64,000 nt of DNA from JASGDC01 sp047606545 (GTDB lineage Bacteria; Actinomycetota; Actinomycetes; Actinomycetales; Micrococcaceae), in contig JASGEI010000018.1 of assembly GCA_047606545.1 (NCBI GenBank), positions 124,001 to 188,000 of the forward strand, in the 5' to 3' direction. Under the pieces are notes generated by a model. It saw only the letters and a program-made list of their open reading frames with translations, did not search any database and had not been told where the DNA came from. A program made the position numbers and the translations under genes. Below, piece by piece: positions 8,796-18,486 of the stretch; within the stretch, counting starts at the first letter, position 1, and each line of letters opens with the position of its first letter.

Positions 8796-11700
8796 CTACT
8801 TCTCTCCAAATATTTGCTTAAGCAATTTCTGTTGCTCTTTAGCATGCACCTTGATAGATCCAGCTGCTGTAGAAGCACTAGCAGCGCGAGCGTAAACTCC
8901 AAGTTTCCTATCTAATACTGGTGCGAGCCTGTATAGCATAGAAGCCCAAGCTCCTTGATTTTCAGGTTCTTCTTGAACCCAGAAAACCTCAGCATCAGGA
9001 TACTTGTCTAGTTCACTTTGAATCTCTTTGTTAGGAACAGGGTATAGCTGTTCACAACGGATGATTGCAGTGCTAGTATCGCCAGATTTCTTACGAGCTG
9101 CAAGTAAATCATAATAAATTTTACCAGCACAAAGCAAAACTCGCTTGACATTTTCTACACTGTGCGTTTCTGGAATAACTGGTCTGAAGCTACTGTCAGT
9201 AAAATCTTCAACTCTAGAAGCAGCAGCTTTTAACCTTAGCATTGACTTAGGAGAGAAGACAATCATTGGTTTAGCTGATTCTTTATATGCATGGTTGCGC
9301 AAAGCGTGGAAGTAAGAAGCAGGGCTAGAAGGGAATACCACTTGCATGTTATTTTCTGCACATAGTTGCAAGTAGCGTTCAATACGTCCAGATGAATGGT
9401 CTGGGCCTTGACCTTCATAACCATGAGGCAATAGCATCACGATGTTAGATTTTTGACCCCACTTTTGTTCTGCAGATGATATAAACTCATCCATTATGGT
9501 TTGAGCACCGTTTGCAAAATCACCGAACTGTGCTTCCCAAATGATAAGACCGTCTTCTTTTTCAACTGAGTAACCGTATTCAAAACCAAGTCCTGCATAT
9601 TCACTCAGTAGTGAGTTATATACATCAAACTTAGCTTGTTCACCGCCAAGGGTATTCAAAGGTATCCATTGTTCATCAGTGTGACGGTCATAGTAAACAG
9701 CCTGGCGTTGTACGAAGGTACCACGACGAGAATCTTGACCTGCTAGACGGATATATTTGTCTTCAAGAAGTAGGGAACCGAATGCTAAAATTTCACCAAA
9801 GCCCCAGTCAATGCCACCTTCTTTAGACATCTTTGCACGACGTTCTAATAGGGCCTTTAACTTAGGATGAACTTCAAAACCTTCTGGAATATTTATGTGT
9901 GCATTACCAATCTTTTCAAGTACATCTTTACTAACCGCAGTTTTTTCTATATGAACTGGCTTATTAATTACTTCTTTCGGATCATCTTCAGAAACTATTG
10001 GAATTTCGTCAGTCTCAACTCCACGAGTTGATTCGAAAGCTGTTTCAAGTTTACGTTTGAAATCAGCAAGAGCTTCTTCGGCTTCTTCTTCAGTAATATC
10101 CTCACGACCGATTAAATCACGAGTGTAAAGATTACGTACACTATCACGCTTATCGATCTCAGCGTACATTGAAGGTTGAGTCATAGATGGATCATCACCT
10201 TCGTTATGTCCACGACGGCGGTAACAGACCATGTCAATCACAATATCGCGGTTGAAGCGCTGACGGTATTCGAAAGCAAGTTGTGCTACATGTACCACTG
10301 CTTCTGGGTCATCACCATTCACATGGAAAATTGGTGCATCTACCATCTTAGCAATATCAGTACAGTACATTGAAGAACGACCATCTTCAGGTCTAGTAGT
10401 GAAACCAACTTGGTTGTTAACTACTACATGGATAGTACCTCCAGTTTTGTAGCCTTCAAGCTGTGAAAGCTGCAATGTTTCAGCAACTACACCTTGACCA
10501 GCCATTGCTGCATCGCCATGCACCAAAATTGGCAGTACACCGTAGATATCTTCAGCGCCTTCCTCAGCAAGTTTATCTTGCTTAGCCCTGACAATACCTT
10601 CAAGAACTGGGTTAACGGCTTCAAGATGTGATGGGTTTGCAGGTAAGTAAACATCAGTCTGTTGTCCATCATCACCAGTATAAGTACCTTCAGTGCCTAA
10701 GTGATACTTAACGTCACCAGAACCGTGAGCATTCTTTGGGTTCTTCATGTGCCCTTCAAATTCACGGAATACTTGTGAGTAAGTCTTTCCAGCAATGTTA
10801 GTAAGTACGTTCAAACGACCACGGTGCGCCATCCCAATAGCAACTTCTGGAAGGTCATTCTTTGCAGCTTGGTGCAAAACTTCGTCAAGTAGTGGTATTA
10901 GTGATTCGCCACCTTCAAGACTGAAACGTTTCTGACCTACGTACTTAGTTTGTAAGAACGTTTCAAAAGCTTCAGCTTCATTAAGCTTGCTCAAAATACG
11001 GCGTTGTTGATTACTGCTTGGCTTTTCATATGGGCGTTCCAGTTTTTCTTGGAACCACTGACGTTGCTCTGGATCTGAGATATGCATGTACTCAGTGCCA
11101 ATAGTACGACAGTATGCATCACGCAGAATTCCAAGAATAGTACGTAACTTAAGAGTTTTTTTATCAGAAAGTCCAGAAACTGGCCATTCACGATCTAGAT
11201 CCCAAAGAGTTAGACCATAAGAAGTGGTGTCTAGATCTTTATGGTCACGTTGCTTGTATCCAATTGGACTAATTGCTGCCATCATGTGACCACGTTGACG
11301 GAAAGTATTAATCATTTCTTGGATGCGAGCTACTTTACCAATTCCATCGCGTGGGTCTACTTGGTTGTCCTGACTCCATTCAATAGCTTTATATGGAATT
11401 TCCAAAGCACGGAAGATTTCATTGTAGAAATCATCTTGGCCCAATAGGTAACCATGAACTAGCTTCAAGAACTCACCAGAAGCTGCGCCTTGAATTACTC
11501 GATGGTCGTAAGTAGAAGTAAGGGTAATAATCTTGCTGATTGCGTTCTTTGCCAGAATATCATCAGAAGCACCTTGGAAAGCAGCAGGATATTCAAGAGC
11601 ACCCACACCTACGATGCAAGCCTGACCTTTACTTAGGCGAGGTACTGAGTGAACAGTACCTATACCACCCGGGTTCGTAAGTGAAATTGTAGTCTTAGCA

Positions 11701-12518
11701 TAGTCAGCTGCAGTAAGTTTGTTATTACGTGCTTTTACGATAATTTCATCATAAGCTTCGCGGAATTCTTGGAAATCAAGCTTTTCTGCACCTTTAATGT
11801 TTGGCACTACTAGTGCACGGGAACCATCTGGTCGTGGTAGGTCAATTGCTAAGCCAAAGTTAACATGATCGTGAATTACTTGAGTAGGTTTACCAGCAAT
11901 AACGTCATAACTGATGTTCATACCTGGAAGTGCTTTAACAGCTTTAACTACTGCATAGCCAATAAGATGGGTGAACGAGATTTTACCACCACGAGTGCGT
12001 TTTAGGTGATTATTGATAACAATACGATTATCAATAAGTAGCTTTGCTGGTACCGCACGTACTGTAGTTGCAGTAGGTACACTTAGGCTGGCGTCCATGT
12101 TATTGGCGATCGCCTTTGACATACCTTTAAGTGCTTCATTCTTAGTTTCTTCTGGAAATATTGGTTTTTCAGGCATAGTCTTTTCTTTAGCGTGTTTTGG
12201 TCTTTGGGTAGTTTTTGGAGTAGCTTTTGTTGACTTTTGCTTAGTTTTAGTAGGTTTATTAGAAACCTTATTTTCTGAAGTTTCAGCCTTTGAGTTTTTT
12301 GTTTCTTTAGCTTCAATTGGTTTAGAAGTTACGGATGGCTTAGTCTCAGTTGTAGTTTCCGTTTCTGATGGTTTTTCAGTTGGCGGGTTCTTTTCAAAGA
12401 TTTCGCGCCATTCTTCATTTACAGAATTTGGATCTTTTTTGTATTGTTCGTATAGTTCATCAACTAGCCAATCATTTGCCCCGAAGTCATCTGGGCTAAA
12501 AGTTGAGTCTGACGTCAT
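8796..12518 (-). CDS. kgd: Multifunctional 2-oxoglutarate decarboxylase/dehydrogenase (E2-E1 fusion)
   Basis: TCA-cycle enzyme using thiamine diphosphate to decarboxylate 2-oxoglutarate; in actinobacteria it is the E1 of the 2-oxoglutarate dehydrogenase complex with a fused succinyltransferase-like domain. At 1240 aa it is full length. Residues 1-45 hold the conserved FGANDWLVDELYEQY start, followed by a Lys/Thr/Pro linker to ~115, an E2 catalytic-type domain (~120-360) ending in DHRVIQGAASGEFL, then the E1 domains with GMAHRGRLNVL, HGDAAMAGQGVVAETLQ, RRGHNEGDDPSMTQP (ThDP/Mg site) and LLPHGYEGQGPDHSSGR. No lipoyl domain is present, as expected for Kgd. Start ATG 12518 has GAGGACA upstream. 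Confidence 0.97.
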   Translation of the reverse strand: MTSDSTFSPDDFGANDWLVDELYEQYKKDPNSVNEEWREIFEKNPPTEKPSETETTTETKPSVTSKPIEAKETKNSKAETSENKVSNKPTKTKQKSTKATPKTTQRPKHAKEKTMPEKPIFPEETKNEALKGMSKAIANNMDASLSVPTATTVRAVPAKLLIDNRIVINNHLKRTRGGKISFTHLIGYAVVKAVKALPGMNISYDVIAGKPTQVIHDHVNFGLAIDLPRPDGSRALVVPNIKGAEKLDFQEFREAYDEIIVKARNNKLTAADYAKTTISLTNPGGIGTVHSVPRLSKGQACIVGVGALEYPAAFQGASDDILAKNAISKIITLTSTYDHRVIQGAASGEFLKLVHGYLLGQDDFYNEIFRALEIPYKAIEWSQDNQVDPRDGIGKVARIQEMINTFRQRGHMMAAISPIGYKQRDHKDLDTTSYGLTLWDLDREWPVSGLSDKKTLKLRTILGILRDAYCRTIGTEYMHISDPEQRQWFQEKLERPYEKPSSNQQRRILSKLNEAEAFETFLQTKYVGQKRFSLEGGESLIPLLDEVLHQAAKNDLPEVAIGMAHRGRLNVLTNIAGKTYSQVFREFEGHMKNPKNAHGSGDVKYHLGTEGTYTGDDGQQTDVYLPANPSHLEAVNPVLEGIVRAKQDKLAEEGAEDIYGVLPILVHGDAAMAGQGVVAETLQLSQLEGYKTGGTIHVVVNNQVGFTTRPEDGRSSMYCTDIAKMVDAPIFHVNGDDPEAVVHVAQLAFEYRQRFNRDIVIDMVCYRRRGHNEGDDPSMTQPSMYAEIDKRDSVRNLYTRDLIGREDITEEEAEEALADFKRKLETAFESTRGVETDEIPIVSEDDPKEVINKPVHIEKTAVSKDVLEKIGNAHINIPEGFEVHPKLKALLERRAKMSKEGGIDWGFGEILAFGSLLLEDKYIRLAGQDSRRGTFVQRQAVYYDRHTDEQWIPLNTLGGEQAKFDVYNSLLSEYAGLGFEYGYSVEKEDGLIIWEAQFGDFANGAQTIMDEFISSAEQKWGQKSNIVMLLPHGYEGQGPDHSSGRIERYLQLCAENNMQVVFPSSPASYFHALRNHAYKESAKPMIVFSPKSMLRLKAAASRVEDFTDSSFRPVIPETHSVENVKRVLLCAGKIYYDLLAARKKSGDTSTAIIRCEQLYPVPNKEIQSELDKYPDAEVFWVQEEPENQGAWASMLYRLAPVLDRKLGVYARAASASTAAGSIKVHAKEQQKLLKQIFGEK

Positions 12519-12728
12519 TGTTTGTCCTCATATCGAAATTTATTTAAACACCTATACTTCTTATCCTAATATGAAACACCAAAATAATGAACTTCTAGAG
12601 AATGATATTTAACTATTTGTATGAAAACTCTAAGTAAGTTAGTAAAAAACTAGCTATTTGGTAATATTTTAACTAATTATTTACCTCAAAATAATGCTTT
12701 AAAAACTACCTGGAAGTTGTTGGAACTA

Positions 12729-14420
12729 ATGAATAAAAGATTAGCTCATACGCTTAATGTATTAGTTCTCTTAGTTATGAGCATTATTTATGTTGCTCCA
12801 TTGCTATCAGCACCACCTGATTTAATGTACGATTGGCCTTTTCATTCTTCTAGAATTATTGGTCTAGATAATGTGTTTAAATCACCAGTTAGTTTCACAG
12901 GATTTGGGCAACATGGAAATATTGTCAATGAATTTTATCCATGGCTAACCTTATATCCTGTATATTTACTTTTTAAATTATCTGGTGACGGTGTTACTAC
13001 TTATCAGGCGTTTCTATTTGGTAACACGATGATTACGGCATTAGTTGCTTATTACTCGGCATATCGGATAAAAGGCGATAGGTATTTAGCAGTAATATTT
13101 GGGTTAACATATACTTACTCTGGGTATCGATTAGCTAATATTCTAGATACTGGAGATATGGGAATAATTATCTCTATTACCTTTTTACCACTAGTGTTAC
13201 TGGGTTGTTATGAAGTGTTTGTGGGGGATTACCAACGTTGGTATTACTTAACAATTGGAATGTCTTTATTAGTTTATACGCATGCTTTAAGCAGTGTAAT
13301 TACTGTAGGCTTTATATTTTTGGCGTTAATTATCAGTTTTTATAGTTGGGATGATAAGAAAAAGCGGCTAATTGCTTTTAGCTTTGCTACTGGGATGAGT
13401 GTGTTGTTGTGTTTAGCTTATCTATATCCATTGCTTCAGCAAGTCATTGCCCAACCCTTAATTTTTCCAGCACCCAAAGAATTAATTGGAGTTACTCTTA
13501 AAGAGTTTGTTAGTGCTCAATTTACTTACCAGACTTTTATTGGCAATATTGTCGGCGCAATTACTTTTATTAGTTTCTTTGTAGCATTGTTCTTGCATAA
13601 AAGATTAAATAACGTTGAGCGGTTTATTTTTGGTATTGGTGCTTTTGCGTTATTAAGTGTTACTGCAGTTTTTCCATGGGGTATTTTTGGTGGAACTTTC
13701 TTTAAAGTAGTTCAATGGCCTGGGCGGTTTATTATTATTGCAGTTCCTTGTTTGCTTTATGCATTCAGCGCCGCTGTTTCAGCTAGTGCAAAGCAGTTTA
13801 ATATCAAAGTGAATTATATAATGTTAGGTGTTTTGGGAGTTATTTTAATCATTGCAAATAATTTTGCTATTAAAGATTTATATAACCAGGATCCGCATAA
13901 TCATAAAGAGATTAAAAGTTATAACCAAGTTAATGTAAATTTCCTAGATTATGGTAGTAAAGGGAAAGTAGCGATAACTTCACAATGGTTGGCACAAAAG
14001 AACTATTACTTTAACGATGAAATGCTACATACAAATGTTATTCAAAAGGCTACAAATACTACTAAAACACAGCATAAGACAAAGCCAACTTCAGCAGTTT
14101 ATCTAACTGCTACGCACGATGCTAGTAATTTTGAAATTACTGTTACTAACAACACTAAACACCGTGCAGAATTAATTACGCCAGTTTTTAGATATATTGG
14201 GCAAGAAGTGCGAATAAATAATGTATCTACCACAAGTACATTATCAAAGTATGGTACTACTCAAATTACTGTGCCACCTGGAAAATCAACTATAAAAATC
14301 TCATATCATTACACAAAATTGGCTAGATTTGCCCAAATTACCTCATTATTAGTATTGTTCTGGTTTTTGTTATTCACCTTTGTGGTTTCTAGTACTTTAA
14401 AAAGTAACAAAGTTTCCTAG
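12729..14420 (+). CDS. Large polytopic membrane protein, YfhO/PTPS-related glycosyltransferase-like
   Basis: About 563 aa with roughly ten hydrophobic helices in the first 380 residues, then a ~150-residue soluble (probably extracytoplasmic beta-rich) domain and a last helix (SLLVLFWFLLFTFVV) near the C-terminus. The early loop YDWPFHSSRIIGLDNVF and the sequence HALSSVITVGF resemble the membrane family annotated as PTPS-related or YfhO-like, related to GT-C glycosyltransferases that use lipid-linked sugars. No catalytic residue can be named with certainty. Start is ATG 12729 (GGA at 12722-12724), with TTG 12717 as an alternative. It stands alone and diverges from kgd across a 210-bp AT-rich gap that probably holds both promoters. 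Confidence 0.55.
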   Translation: MNKRLAHTLNVLVLLVMSIIYVAPLLSAPPDLMYDWPFHSSRIIGLDNVFKSPVSFTGFGQHGNIVNEFYPWLTLYPVYLLFKLSGDGVTTYQAFLFGNTMITALVAYYSAYRIKGDRYLAVIFGLTYTYSGYRLANILDTGDMGIIISITFLPLVLLGCYEVFVGDYQRWYYLTIGMSLLVYTHALSSVITVGFIFLALIISFYSWDDKKKRLIAFSFATGMSVLLCLAYLYPLLQQVIAQPLIFPAPKELIGVTLKEFVSAQFTYQTFIGNIVGAITFISFFVALFLHKRLNNVERFIFGIGAFALLSVTAVFPWGIFGGTFFKVVQWPGRFIIIAVPCLLYAFSAAVSASAKQFNIKVNYIMLGVLGVILIIANNFAIKDLYNQDPHNHKEIKSYNQVNVNFLDYGSKGKVAITSQWLAQKNYYFNDEMLHTNVIQKATNTTKTQHKTKPTSAVYLTATHDASNFEITVTNNTKHRAELITPVFRYIGQEVRINNVSTTSTLSKYGTTQITVPPGKSTIKISYHYTKLARFAQITSLLVLFWFLLFTFVVSSTLKSNKVS

Positions 14421-14527
14421 AGCAAATAAGGGGGAAATCTAGCAAGTATTCAGGAAACTTTGTTAAGATTAGCTATCTAACTCATATTAAGACTACTAAC
14501 AACATATTAAGGTAAGGTGTTCAGTCT

Positions 14528-15853
14528 TTGGAGTGGTTACTCCTTGGTCTTGGCATGTTGCTCGTTTTGGGCACAGGCTTCTTTGTCGCCGTTGAATTTT
14601 CTTTAGTCGCGGTAGACCAACCCACAGTACAGCATGAAGTGGAAAAAAATGAAAAGGGTGCTACTAGCTTACTAGCTAATCTAAAATCTCTTTCAACTCA
14701 GCTTTCCGGTTGCCAGTTGGGTATTACTATTACTACTTTACTTACTGGTTACTTGATGGAACCAGCTTTAGGTAAGTTGTTGCAAGGCCCATTGCATAGC
14801 ATTGGTATTACTGGTAGTGTTGCTACCTCCGTTGGGACTATTATCGGTATGGTTGTTGCTACTGTGCTTTCTATGTTATTTGGTGAGCTTATCCCTAAAA
14901 ACTTGGCAATTGCATTGCCAATGAAAGTTGGGAAAACTTTAGCAAAACCACAAGCTATTTTTACTAGAATTTTCAAGTATGTAGTTTTGTTCTTAAATAA
15001 CACGGCGAACTGGGTGTTAGGCCTTTTTGGCTTAGAGGCTAAAGAAGAAGTTAGCGGAGCACGCACTGCAGGTGAACTTTCCTCAATGGCTAGGCGTTCT
15101 GCTCAAGAGGGAACTTTGGCTGAAGGAACTGCAAATTTCTTGGCACGCACCCTTGATATTTCTGAATATACTGCCGAAGATGTGATGCGTCCTCGAGTGC
15201 AGATGGAATATATGGTGCCAGAGGATACTGCATCAGAAGTCATTAAGCGTTCACGTAAGACTGGTTATTCCCGTTTTCCAGTTATTGGGGAATCGACTGA
15301 TGAAGTTAAAGGCTTAGTTCACGTTAAGAAAGCAGTGACAGTTCCAGGTGATAAACGTAGCGAAGTTCCAGTAATTGCGTTGATGGAAAATATTTTAGAA
15401 GTTCCAGAGACCTTGAAATTAGATTCATTGCTTACCCAATTAAAAGATGCCAATTTTCAGATGGCTGTTGTGCTAGATGAATATGGTGGTACTGCTGGAA
15501 TTGCCACTTTGGAAGACTGCGTCGAAGAAATTGTTGGCGATGTGGCTGACGAGCATGATCAATCTGAAGATAGCATCCGTGAATTACATAGCGGTTCTTG
15601 GGTAATTCCAGGTATTAGTAGATCTCATGAGATTGCTGATCGGATACCAGAGTTTGATATTGATCCACATGACCAAGCTAATTATGAAACATTAGGTGGT
15701 TTTATAATGGAGCAACTTGGTCGTGTGCCAAAACCAGGAGATGTGATTGAGACATCAGAAGGCACTCTTACCGTAATAAGTATGGATGGTAAACGAGTAG
15801 ATAAAGCACATTTGGCTATCAAGCCACGGCTCACTGAACAGGGGGCTAGTTAA
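14528..15853 (+). CDS. CNNM/CorC-type membrane protein with CBS pair and CorC_HlyC domain
   Basis: Integral membrane protein (441 aa) of the CNNM/HlyC-CorC family, associated with magnesium or other cation efflux. Order of parts: CNNM transmembrane domain (~1-180; helices at LLLGLGMLLVLGTGFFVAVEFSLV and GTIIGMVVATVLSMLFGELIPKN), a pair of CBS domains (~200-330; DVMRPRVQMEYM, YSRFPVIG, MAVVLDEYGGTAGI) that in this family bind adenine nucleotide, and a CorC_HlyC domain (~345-430). The start is TTG 14528 behind AAGGTAAGG. Its stop overlaps the start of a paralog (TAATG), so the two probably form a heteromeric pair. Confidence 0.85.
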   Translation: MEWLLLGLGMLLVLGTGFFVAVEFSLVAVDQPTVQHEVEKNEKGATSLLANLKSLSTQLSGCQLGITITTLLTGYLMEPALGKLLQGPLHSIGITGSVATSVGTIIGMVVATVLSMLFGELIPKNLAIALPMKVGKTLAKPQAIFTRIFKYVVLFLNNTANWVLGLFGLEAKEEVSGARTAGELSSMARRSAQEGTLAEGTANFLARTLDISEYTAEDVMRPRVQMEYMVPEDTASEVIKRSRKTGYSRFPVIGESTDEVKGLVHVKKAVTVPGDKRSEVPVIALMENILEVPETLKLDSLLTQLKDANFQMAVVLDEYGGTAGIATLEDCVEEIVGDVADEHDQSEDSIRELHSGSWVIPGISRSHEIADRIPEFDIDPHDQANYETLGGFIMEQLGRVPKPGDVIETSEGTLTVISMDGKRVDKAHLAIKPRLTEQGAS

Positions 15854-16902
15854 TGCATACTTGGTTAGGCGTTTTTTGGTTAATATTCTTGCTAATCGGA
15901 AATGCTTTTTTCGTTGGTGCAGAATTTGCAGTTATGTCTGCCCGCCGTTCTCAAATTGAGCCATTAGCTGAGAAAGGGCACAAACGCGCAAAAACTACAC
16001 TTTGGGCTATTGAAAATATTTCATTGATGTTGGCTGCAGCGCAGCTTGGTATTACTGTTTGTTCATTATTTATTTTGAACGTGTCTGAGCCAGCCATTCA
16101 TCATTTATTGGCCGAGCCAATGATTCATTTTGGAATGCAGGCAGAGCTTGCTGATGGGGTAGCATTTGTTATTGCTTTTGCTTTGGTTACTTTATTACAC
16201 GTTATCCTTGGTGAAGTAGTTCCTAAAAACATTTCAGTATCTTTTGCAGATAGAGCTGCAATGTTACTGGCACCACCGTTAGTATTTATCTCTAAGCTGG
16301 TTAAGCCAATTATTGGTGCCTTGAATTGGGCAGGAAATGCTTTTTTGAAAATGATTGGTATCGAGCCAAAAGATGAAGTTACTTCAGCTTATACTTTGGA
16401 AGAAATGCAGTCAATCGTTGAGCAATCAAAGAAGCACGGCACTGTGCAGGATAGTGACGGATTGTTAATTGGAGCACTTGGTTTCTCTAGCTTGAAAACT
16501 CGGGAAATTATGGTGGCTATTGCTAAAGTTAAAACTTTGCCGATTACTGTGACGCCACTACAGTTTGAAAAAGAAGTTGCTGATACAGGTTACTCACGTT
16601 TTCCATTGGGTAATAATAAAGGTGTTTTAATCGGATATTTGCACTTGAAAGATATTTTGGGTAAAGAAGAGAAGGATAAATACCAAGCACCGATACCAGC
16701 TAAGAAGATTCGCCCGTTTATCAATGTAGCAGAGCAAATGGGCATTGAAGATGCACTTAATTTAATGCAGCGTAATGGGACGCATTTAGCGCAAGTAATC
16801 GGTGCTAAGGGGACTGTTATTGGTATCTTGTTCCTTGAGGATATTTTAGAGAAACTAATCGGGGAAGTTAAAGACGTAACGCAGCGAGAAGTAACTGCCT
16901 AA
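15853..16902 (+). CDS. CNNM/CorC-type membrane protein, short paralog
   Basis: Second member of the pair, 349 aa. It keeps the CNNM membrane domain (LIGNAFFVGAEFAVMSARRSQIEPLA; VILGEVVPKNISVS) and a CBS pair (YSRFPLGNNKGVLIGYLHLKDIL; LAQVIGAKGTVIGILFLEDILEKL), but stops there: the CorC_HlyC C-terminal domain present in its neighbour is absent. Tandem long/short pairs like this are common in actinobacteria. The last codons run to 46 bp before znuA, and the intergenic stretch carries the zinc-uptake operator, so termination must be close or absent; no hairpin terminator is visible there. Confidence 0.85.
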   Translation: MHTWLGVFWLIFLLIGNAFFVGAEFAVMSARRSQIEPLAEKGHKRAKTTLWAIENISLMLAAAQLGITVCSLFILNVSEPAIHHLLAEPMIHFGMQAELADGVAFVIAFALVTLLHVILGEVVPKNISVSFADRAAMLLAPPLVFISKLVKPIIGALNWAGNAFLKMIGIEPKDEVTSAYTLEEMQSIVEQSKKHGTVQDSDGLLIGALGFSSLKTREIMVAIAKVKTLPITVTPLQFEKEVADTGYSRFPLGNNKGVLIGYLHLKDILGKEEKDKYQAPIPAKKIRPFINVAEQMGIEDALNLMQRNGTHLAQVIGAKGTVIGILFLEDILEKLIGEVKDVTQREVTA

Positions 16903-16909
16903 AACCTTA

Positions 16910-16926
16910 TTGATAACTATTCTCAA
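16910..16926. promoter_or_regulatory. Zur/Fur-type operator upstream of znuA
   Basis: The 17-bp imperfect palindrome TTGATAACTATTCTCAA has half-sites matching at 7 of 8 positions and resembles the actinobacterial Zur/Fur consensus (TGAtAAt-x-ATTaTCA). It overlaps the -35 side of the znuA promoter, so a bound repressor would block transcription. The zur gene lies 2.4 kb downstream, convergent with znuB. Binding is inferred. Confidence 0.7.
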
Positions 16927-16931
16927 TAATG

Positions 16932-16947
16932 TGATATAGTATCGAGT
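16932..16947 (+). promoter_or_regulatory. Extended -10 promoter giving a leaderless znuA message
   Basis: TG-a-TATAGT (16932-16940) is an extended -10 element. Only seven bases separate it from the ATG at 16948, so transcription should start at or next to the A of the start codon. No ribosome-binding site is present. TTGATA at 16910-16915 could act as a -35 with 19-bp spacing and overlaps the operator. Confidence 0.6.
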
Positions 16948-17829
16948 ATGAAAAAGATACTAGTAGCCATGCTTGCCGCTGCAACTTTGGTATTAACAGG
17001 ATGTAGCTCTAAAGCAAACAATGATTCTAAAGATACCCCAGAAATTATTGCAAGTACCAATGTGTACGGTAATATTGCACAAACAATTGTTGGTGACCAT
17101 CTTAAAGTTCAATCATTGATTAATAATCCCAATCAGGACCCACATGAATTCCAAGCTTCAAGTCAGGATAAACTAGCGATTTCAAAGGCTAAATTGGTTA
17201 TTGCTAATGGTAGTGGTTATGATGACTTTGCTGATCAAATGGTAAGTTCGATATCTGGTAAGAAACCAAAGATGGTAAAGGTTTCTGAGCAATACCAAGG
17301 TAAAGAAGATAATGAACATTATTGGTACAACATGGCTGTTATGAATAAGTTAGTTGACAAACTTGAAGTAGAGTTCACAGAGATTGATCCTGCTCATACT
17401 GAAGACTTTCAAAATAATGCAAAAAAGTTGAAAGCACAGATTTTCAAAGTTCATGAAACAGAGCAAAAAATCAAAGAAACTCATAGTGGTCAAGGAATAT
17501 TAATTACTGAACCTGTACCACTTTACATGCTTGAAGACTCTGGCCTAGTTAACAAGACTCCAGCAGATTTCTCAAAAGCTGTAGAAAATGGCAGTGAGAT
17601 ACCTGCTCAAGTATTAAATCAAACTCTTAACTTAACTAAGTCACAAGACGTGAAATTGTTAGCATATAACTCACAAACTATGGATGAACAAAGCCAGAAG
17701 CTTAAGGCAAAAGCTGATGAGACTAAGTTACCAACTATTGGCTTTACTGAAACTTTGCCAGAAGGTAAAGATTACGGAACTTGGATGCAAGAAAATGTCG
17801 ATAGCATTCAGAAAGCTCTGGGCGACTAG
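16948..17829 (+). CDS. znuA: Zinc (or manganese) ABC transporter substrate-binding lipoprotein
   Basis: Extracellular metal-binding lipoprotein (293 aa), cluster A-I family. A lipoprotein signal is clear: KK start, hydrophobic core AAATLVLTGC with the lipobox cysteine at residue 19. Metal ligands are expected at QDPHEFQ, NEHYW and the Asp near the end; the loop between them is not the long His-rich type. The immediate neighbours znuC (next base after the stop) and znuB complete the importer. The Zur-like box in front of the gene is why zinc is favoured over manganese; the family alone cannot settle this. Confidence 0.88.
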   Translation: MKKILVAMLAAATLVLTGCSSKANNDSKDTPEIIASTNVYGNIAQTIVGDHLKVQSLINNPNQDPHEFQASSQDKLAISKAKLVIANGSGYDDFADQMVSSISGKKPKMVKVSEQYQGKEDNEHYWYNMAVMNKLVDKLEVEFTEIDPAHTEDFQNNAKKLKAQIFKVHETEQKIKETHSGQGILITEPVPLYMLEDSGLVNKTPADFSKAVENGSEIPAQVLNQTLNLTKSQDVKLLAYNSQTMDEQSQKLKAKADETKLPTIGFTETLPEGKDYGTWMQENVDSIQKALGD

Positions 17830-18486
17830 ATGTTAGAAGTTAAGAATGCTTCATTGAAGTTTGGTTCAGAGTACATTTGGAAAGATGTTAACTTTATGAT
17901 TGAAGATAGAAAATTTATCGCAATAGTTGGCCCAAATGGTTCTGGTAAAAGTAGCTTGTTGCGTGCAATAGCAGGGTTGAATCCATTAAACTCTGGAAAA
18001 ATCATCTTCGATGGCGTGCGTGTCAAAGATCATGGTGAAGCGGTATCTTATGTGCCACAGTTTACCGAGCTAAATAGACAGATTCCTTTACGTGGTATTG
18101 ATTTTGTAAAGTTGGGTCTTTACGGACATCACTGGGGGTTATCTACTCGAAAGCATGAACGACGGCATCAAATAGAAATTGAAGAACTTTTAAAAAAGCT
18201 TGACGCTTACTCCTATGCTGATAAGAGTGTTACTGAACTCTCAGGAGGGCAATTGCAAAGACTACGAGTGGCTCAAGCCTTGATTTGTAAGCCAAAATTA
18301 TTACTTTGTGATGAGGCATTAGCTTCGTTAGATGTGTATAGCCAAGAAGTGATTGTGCAAACTATTAATGAGCAACGTAACGCTACTGATATGACTGTAC
18401 TTTTCATCTCACACGAGATGGAAGCTTTGACAAAGGTTATCGATAAGGAACTTGAAGTGGCAAATAAAGAGGTAAAGTGGGTATGA
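17830..18486 (+). CDS. znuC: Zinc ABC transporter ATP-binding protein
   Basis: Cytoplasmic ATPase (218 aa) that powers metal uptake. Walker A is GPNGSGKSS, the Q-loop lies in YVPQF, the signature is LSGGQLQRLRVAQAL, Walker B is LLLCDEALASLD and the switch His is in FISHEM. The ATG directly follows the znuA stop and the last codon overlaps znuB (ATGA), so the three genes are one operon and translationally coupled. Slightly short compared with typical ZnuC (about 250 aa) but no motif is missing. Confidence 0.92.
   Translation: MLEVKNASLKFGSEYIWKDVNFMIEDRKFIAIVGPNGSGKSSLLRAIAGLNPLNSGKIIFDGVRVKDHGEAVSYVPQFTELNRQIPLRGIDFVKLGLYGHHWGLSTRKHERRHQIEIEELLKKLDAYSYADKSVTELSGGQLQRLRVAQALICKPKLLLCDEALASLDVYSQEVIVQTINEQRNATDMTVLFISHEMEALTKVIDKELEVANKEVKWV

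Noticed and set aside
12013..12612. A 199-codon open frame on the plus strand across the start of kgd
   Set aside because: It is antisense to the Lys/Thr/Pro-rich linker of Kgd, whose codon pattern opens the opposite frame; the peptide is low-complexity Val/Ser/Phe and has no homologous look.
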